From positions 1 to 17,069 of the forward strand of contig CALDRG010000092.1 of assembly GCA_937911265.1 (NCBI GenBank): 17,069 nt of DNA. Direction: 5' to 3'. Source of the DNA: Thalassarchaeum sp002495735 (GTDB lineage Archaea > Thermoplasmatota > Poseidoniia > Poseidoniales > Thalassarchaeaceae). The translations under genes were made by a program, and so were the position numbers. Below are positions 14,053-17,069 of the stretch, in pieces. Within the stretch, counting starts at the first letter, position 1. The number at the start of each line of letters is the position of its first letter. Below the pieces are notes generated by a model that was not told where the DNA came from, searched no databases, and worked only from the letters and a program-made list of their open reading frames with translations.

Positions 14053-15969
14053 ATGCGCTTTACGTTGAGTGAATTGAAGAAGAAAATTTCGAAGTTAATA
14101 CCCAAGGATGTCGACTACGAGGTCGACTTAGAGGCTGGCTCGATTTCGATAGTGACCAAGCAGCCAGGGGCATTCAGCGGCTCTGGTGATAACCTCACGG
14201 TTAGAATAGCGAAGACCATCAAGCGTCGTGTAGTCATCAGGCCCCATGCCGATATAATGGTCGACGAAAATGCAGTTCATGACGCGGTCGCGCGACTGAT
14301 TCCTCCCGATGCCGATGTTCGCAAGACCTGGCTCGACCCCGCTCTCAGTCAAGTTATCCTTGAATGCGACGATCCCTCCGTAGCTGTTGGCCCAAAGGGT
14401 TCGAACATCAAGGCTCTGCGTGATGAGATTGGTTGGCTAGTTGATGTGGTCAGGGCGCCTGCCATAGGAAGTCGAACCCAGCATGACATTCGACGATACC
14501 GCAAGGAGATGGCAGATGACAGGAAATCACTGTTAAGGAAGTTCGGCACCCGCATCTACCGCCACCCAAGGCCCGGTGAGCCATGGGTCAGGATCACTGC
14601 ACTGGGCTCTTACAGAGAGGTCGGCAGGGCGATGCACCTAGTCACTACCAACGAGTCTAAGGTACTCGTAGATTGCGGGGCGAAGCCAACCACCAAACGC
14701 AGCGAGGTAGAGCCCTTCTTCACCGCTCCTGAGTTACTCCCACTGGACAATTTGGACGCGATTGTGATTACTCACGCGCACATAGATCACATTGGTATGC
14801 TCCCAGTTCTGTTCAAGTACGGCTACAGGGGTCCTGTCTACTGCACGCCACCGACTCGTGATCTCATGACATTACTCCAGATTGACTACATCAAGGTCGC
14901 TCGGGCGGAGGGTAACGAACCACCATACTCAAAAGCCGACATACAGGAATGCATCAAGCACGTTGTTGATGTCAACTGGGGCGACAAGACGGATATATCG
15001 CCGGACATAAAGATGACAATGGAGAATGCCGGACACATTCTCGGTTCATCCAGCGTCTACATGCAAATCGGAGAAGGTAAGGGCGAACACAAGCTGCTGT
15101 TCTCAGGCGACATCAAGTACGAGAAATCATGGCTCTTCGATGCAGCAACAGTCAGGTTCCCCAAGGTCGAGACACTAGTAATAGAATCGACTTACGGCGG
15201 ACCTCAGGACATTCAGCCCACAAGGCAGCAGGCCAGCCAAGAGTTGCATGACCTCATCATCGACGCACTTGGGAGAGGGGGCAAGATATTCTGTCCTGTA
15301 TTCGCAGTCGGTCGATCTCAAGAGGTCATGATAGCAATAGATAAGTTATTCAAATCGGGCAACGTCAAGCCTGTTACTGTTTGGCTCGACGGAATGATAT
15401 CCGAGGCCACAGCGATTCACTCCAGTCATCCGAACTTCCTCAATAGGGACCTCCGCCGTCAGATGCTAAAGGGAGGTCCCGAGAACCCCTTCAATTCATC
15501 ATGGTTCAAGCAGGTCGATTCGCGCGAGCAGAGGGATGCGATACTCCTCGACCCTAGTCCCTGTATTGTCCTCGCTACCAGTGGGATGATGACCGGAGGT
15601 CCTATTGTTGAGTACTTCAAACACTGGGCACCTGAGCCCGGTTATACTCTGTGCTTCGTTGGCTACCAGGCCTCGGGAACGTTGGGCAGGCGTCTGCAGC
15701 AAGGTCATGCCCAAGTTCCTCTGATGGACAAGGGGCAGACCCTGATGATTGATATCAGGTGCAACATGGTGACCATAGACGGCTTCAGTGGCCATTCGGA
15801 CAGGAACCAGCTCTTCGATTACGTCTCGGCTCTGAATCCGATCCCTCGCAAGATTATCTGTCATCACGGAGATCCTCAGACCTGCAACGCCTTCCGGCAA
15901 GGTCTGAGGGAGCGCTTCAGGGTGCAGACCTACGCTCCTGCTAATTTGGAGACACTCAGACTCACGTGA
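14053..15969 (+). CDS. aCPSF1 / FttA, KH-domain beta-CASP ribonuclease and transcription termination factor
   Basis: This archaeal homologue of CPSF73 is a zinc-dependent endo/5'-3' exoribonuclease shown in other archaea to terminate transcription. The 638-residue product has its full architecture: tandem N-terminal KH domains (about 1-140, second with VGPKGSNIKALRDEIG at 112-127), then the metallo-beta-lactamase core with motif 2 HAHIDH (241-246), motif 3 H328 (AGHILGSS), motif 4 D353 (FSGDIKYE), and beta-CASP motifs A (E378, ESTYGG), B (H581, GFSGHSD) and C (HHGDP, 604-608). No key residue is missing. ATG 14053 begins MRFTLSELKKKI; an AGGA lies 9 nt upstream. It is downstream of psmB and its stop directly touches the stop of the convergent membrane-protein gene. 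Confidence 0.97.
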   Translation: MRFTLSELKKKISKLIPKDVDYEVDLEAGSISIVTKQPGAFSGSGDNLTVRIAKTIKRRVVIRPHADIMVDENAVHDAVARLIPPDADVRKTWLDPALSQVILECDDPSVAVGPKGSNIKALRDEIGWLVDVVRAPAIGSRTQHDIRRYRKEMADDRKSLLRKFGTRIYRHPRPGEPWVRITALGSYREVGRAMHLVTTNESKVLVDCGAKPTTKRSEVEPFFTAPELLPLDNLDAIVITHAHIDHIGMLPVLFKYGYRGPVYCTPPTRDLMTLLQIDYIKVARAEGNEPPYSKADIQECIKHVVDVNWGDKTDISPDIKMTMENAGHILGSSSVYMQIGEGKGEHKLLFSGDIKYEKSWLFDAATVRFPKVETLVIESTYGGPQDIQPTRQQASQELHDLIIDALGRGGKIFCPVFAVGRSQEVMIAIDKLFKSGNVKPVTVWLDGMISEATAIHSSHPNFLNRDLRRQMLKGGPENPFNSSWFKQVDSREQRDAILLDPSPCIVLATSGMMTGGPIVEYFKHWAPEPGYTLCFVGYQASGTLGRRLQQGHAQVPLMDKGQTLMIDIRCNMVTIDGFSGHSDRNQLFDYVSALNPIPRKIICHHGDPQTCNAFRQGLRERFRVQTYAPANLETLRLT

Positions 15970-16248
15970 TTACAGGACCGGAATGTCGAAGCCGGATTCT
16001 ATTGGATCAGGAACATCCTTTTCTCCTTCCTCGGAACCCTCGTCATCCGACCAGTCTTCGATTCCTTCTGAATCAGTACTCTCCCAAGGTACCGTAGGAC
16101 TGAGCGCCATCATCAGAGCCAGCGGAGTCAGCAAGAGAAATCCCCATGCCTCAGCGGTGAGCGTACCCTCGGCAACGAAGCTATTCGCCGACATCCCTAC
16201 TAGAAGCACGGCGAGCACCCAACCGACAACTACTCTGAGTCCAACCAT
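15970..16248 (-). CDS. Small two-helix membrane protein with acidic C-terminal tail, unknown function
   Basis: I do not recognise this family. From ATG 16248 the 92-residue product has a first hydrophobic helix (LRVVVGWVLAVLLVGMSA), a short loop (NSFVAEGTLTAEA), a second helix (WGFLLLTPLALMMALSP), then a strongly acidic, Ser-rich tail (DSEGIEDWSDDEGSEEGEKD) ending DIPVL. The in-frame TTG at 16302 would add 18 basic residues; ATG is preferred because it starts right before the first helix. On the minus strand TTGATGTATC lies about 20-30 nt upstream and could be the TATA box of a nearly leaderless mRNA. The stop (TAA) is adjacent to the aCPSF1 stop with no gap. Two predicted helices and an acid tail make it plausible as a real gene. 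Confidence 0.62.
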   Translation of the reverse strand: MVGLRVVVGWVLAVLLVGMSANSFVAEGTLTAEAWGFLLLTPLALMMALSPTVPWESTDSEGIEDWSDDEGSEEGEKDVPDPIESGFDIPVL

Positions 16249-16332
16249 GCACCCCGCACGGGCCCGAGATACATCAAATCGGCCCAGTAACGCTCGGGAC
16301 AAACTATTGTACCGCGATATTGTGGTTCTAGC

Positions 16333-16770
16333 GTGGATGAAGTCTGGATACTAGTCAAGTGCATCTGCGGCAACTTGTTTGGTTCTAGAAAAGCTTCGTT
16401 CTCATCATGCCCCCGATGTGGCTCCTCAAAGGGTAAGACGCAGAGGGAGTTCCAGTCTCCTAAGAGCCTCGCCGAGGCGGTGGCTGCATCCAATCTTCCT
16501 TTACAGATTAGTCAGGAGGTAGAGTCCCGTATCGCCGCTGAGCAGAGCCGGAGGGCTGTCCTGGGAGAGAAGACCAGAGGAGGTCCGGAGGCTATACGCA
16601 GTATTATGCGCCTGTCAACCGGAAGCGACGGCAGGTTGACTATCAAAAAACTCTCCTCAGAATTGGAAAAAGAGGGCTACGCCGAACCGTCAGCAGAGCA
16701 GGTCATCGGGCAGGCCGAGATGGAAGGTATCCTATTCATGGCCGACTCCGAAAGTTGGTACTGGCTCTAG
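16333..16770 (+). CDS. Zinc-ribbon protein with C-terminal winged-helix-like domain
   Basis: The 145-residue product begins with a zinc ribbon: C10-I-C12 (VKCICGN) and C26-PR-C29 (SSCPRCGS). The opening V-x-x-L-V-x-C-x-C-G resembles the archaeal DUF1922 ribbon (from memory). A helical linker (about 40-85) contains 'SLAEAVAASNLPLQIS' and 'RIAAEQSRRAVLGEKTRGG'. The last 45 residues look like a small winged helix: 'GRLTIKKLSSELEKEGYAEPS', 'AEQVIGQAEMEGILFM' and 'SWYWL', a pattern like C-terminal wHTH domains of MCM and other archaeal replication or transcription proteins. A nucleic-acid-binding role is inferred. The start is GTG 16333; AAACTATTGT (16301-16310) may be a TATA element for a leaderless mRNA. 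It diverges from the small membrane protein and precedes tRNA-Pro by 37 nt. Confidence 0.72.
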   Translation: MDEVWILVKCICGNLFGSRKASFSSCPRCGSSKGKTQREFQSPKSLAEAVAASNLPLQISQEVESRIAAEQSRRAVLGEKTRGGPEAIRSIMRLSTGSDGRLTIKKLSSELEKEGYAEPSAEQVIGQAEMEGILFMADSESWYWL

Positions 16771-16807
16771 TAACCTTCATGCTGCTCATTCTAGTGGATG
16801 GGACTCA

Positions 16808-16885
16808 GGGCCCGTGGGTTAGTCTGGCTTATGCTAGATCGTTTGGGACGATTTGACCCAGGTTCAAATCCTGGCGGGCCCACCA
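16808..16885 (+). tRNA. tRNA-Pro (anticodon TGG), CCA encoded
   Basis: The acceptor stem GGGCCCG (16808-16814) pairs fully with CGGGCCC (16875-16881), followed by discriminator A and an encoded CCA. The anticodon arm is GATCG-TTTGGGA-CGATT, giving anticodon TGG and a G-T pair at 27-43. The T arm is CCAGG-TTCAAAT-CCTGG. The D arm has G10-T25, G11-C24, T12-G23 and a T13/T22 mismatch, a feature I recall from archaeal tRNA-Pro. The variable loop is 4 nt (TGAC). No intron is present. No strong TATA element was seen in the 37-nt gap from the zinc-ribbon gene. Confidence 0.95.
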
Positions 16886-17034
16886 TCTCAGACGCCTGTC
16901 TGCGAAGCCATCGAGCGTGCAGGTCACCCTTGCGAAGCCAGGGCCTCCGGGCACGTCGAAGGCGTAACCGTTCCAGGCTGCCAGAGCCTCATTCATGCGA
17001 TGCCTCCTTCAACTGACAGAGAGTGCGCGGCTTG
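16886..17034. other. Intergenic stretch after tRNA-Pro with a 10-bp direct repeat
   Basis: No convincing gene is seen. TGCGAAGCCA occurs at 16901-16910 and again at 16931-16940, a period of exactly 30 bases. A 55-codon minus-strand frame (16829-16996) with a strong AAGGAGG motif lies here but runs antisense into the tRNA; see findings. Confidence 0.35.
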
Positions 17035-17069
17035 ATGGAATACAAGACGGTGACTGCGGGAACCCGCGA
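17035..17069 (+). CDS. Possible start of a gene cut by the window end
   Basis: ATG at 17035 opens a frame (MEYKTVTAGTR) that runs off the end of the window after 11 codons. Nothing can be said about function, and no clear ribosome binding site precedes it. Confidence 0.22.
   Translation, partial: MEYKTVTAGTR

Noticed and set aside
1..17069. CRISPR arrays, insertion sequences, prophage or defence genes
   Set aside because: No regularly spaced repeats, transposase or integrase motifs, or paired terminal repeats were seen by eye on either strand.

Overview
The window looks like a chromosomal piece of an archaeon, most likely a marine Thermoplasmatota of the Marine Group II (Poseidoniales) type; that placement is inference. 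The archaeal evidence is direct: a proteasome beta subunit with an N-terminal catalytic Thr, the KH/beta-CASP ribonuclease aCPSF1 (FttA) just downstream of it, an archaeal/eukaryal-type TrpRS, a ZPR1-type zinc-finger protein and a SepF-like protein. Other genes look bacterial in style, notably ThyA plus DHFR. Several starts carry a purine-rich (G)AGGT motif 5-6 nt upstream. No phage, transposon or CRISPR signature was seen, and no stretch over 300 bases lacks a gene.

Layout. Positions 75-5487 hold six genes, all on the minus strand; in transcription order they are a thioredoxin-domain DUF255/YyaL protein, an ABM-fold monooxygenase-like protein, a GST-fold protein resembling prostaglandin E synthase 2, a small HNH/zinc-finger protein, a multi-pass membrane protein and a luciferase-like flavin oxidoreductase. 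The last two are visibly AT-richer than the rest. Positions 5746-7077 encode a plus-strand DEAD-box RNA helicase with a basic tail. It converges on the minus-strand thyA-folA pair (7085-8398), which makes dTMP and regenerates tetrahydrofolate. A divergent region with a perfect 8-bp dyad separates thyA from an exported, C-terminally anchored protein (8536-9639). That gene abuts, tail to tail, a saccharopine-dehydrogenase-like oxidoreductase (9640-10701), which diverges from trpS (10800-12179).

trpS converges on a minus-strand sepF-like/zpr1 pair (12176-13183), the two stop codons overlapping by four bases. Then psmB (13347-13973) and aCPSF1 (14053-15969) lie in tandem on the plus strand. The right end has a small membrane protein (minus), a zinc-ribbon/helical protein (plus), tRNA-Pro(TGG) with encoded CCA, and possibly the first codons of another gene at 17035.

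The most striking observation is that the zpr1 reading frame has no ATG, GTG or TTG upstream of its first zinc-finger CPVC motif. The codon at the expected start is ATC, placed exactly 6 nt after a GAGGT motif, the same geometry (TGAGGTGA-4 nt-start) as the ATG of folA in this window. This suggests a non-canonical AUC start, or a base error. Also notable are three zero-gap convergent gene pairs in a window that itself encodes the archaeal termination nuclease, a long insertion in TrpRS, and a eukaryote-like PTGES2-type protein.
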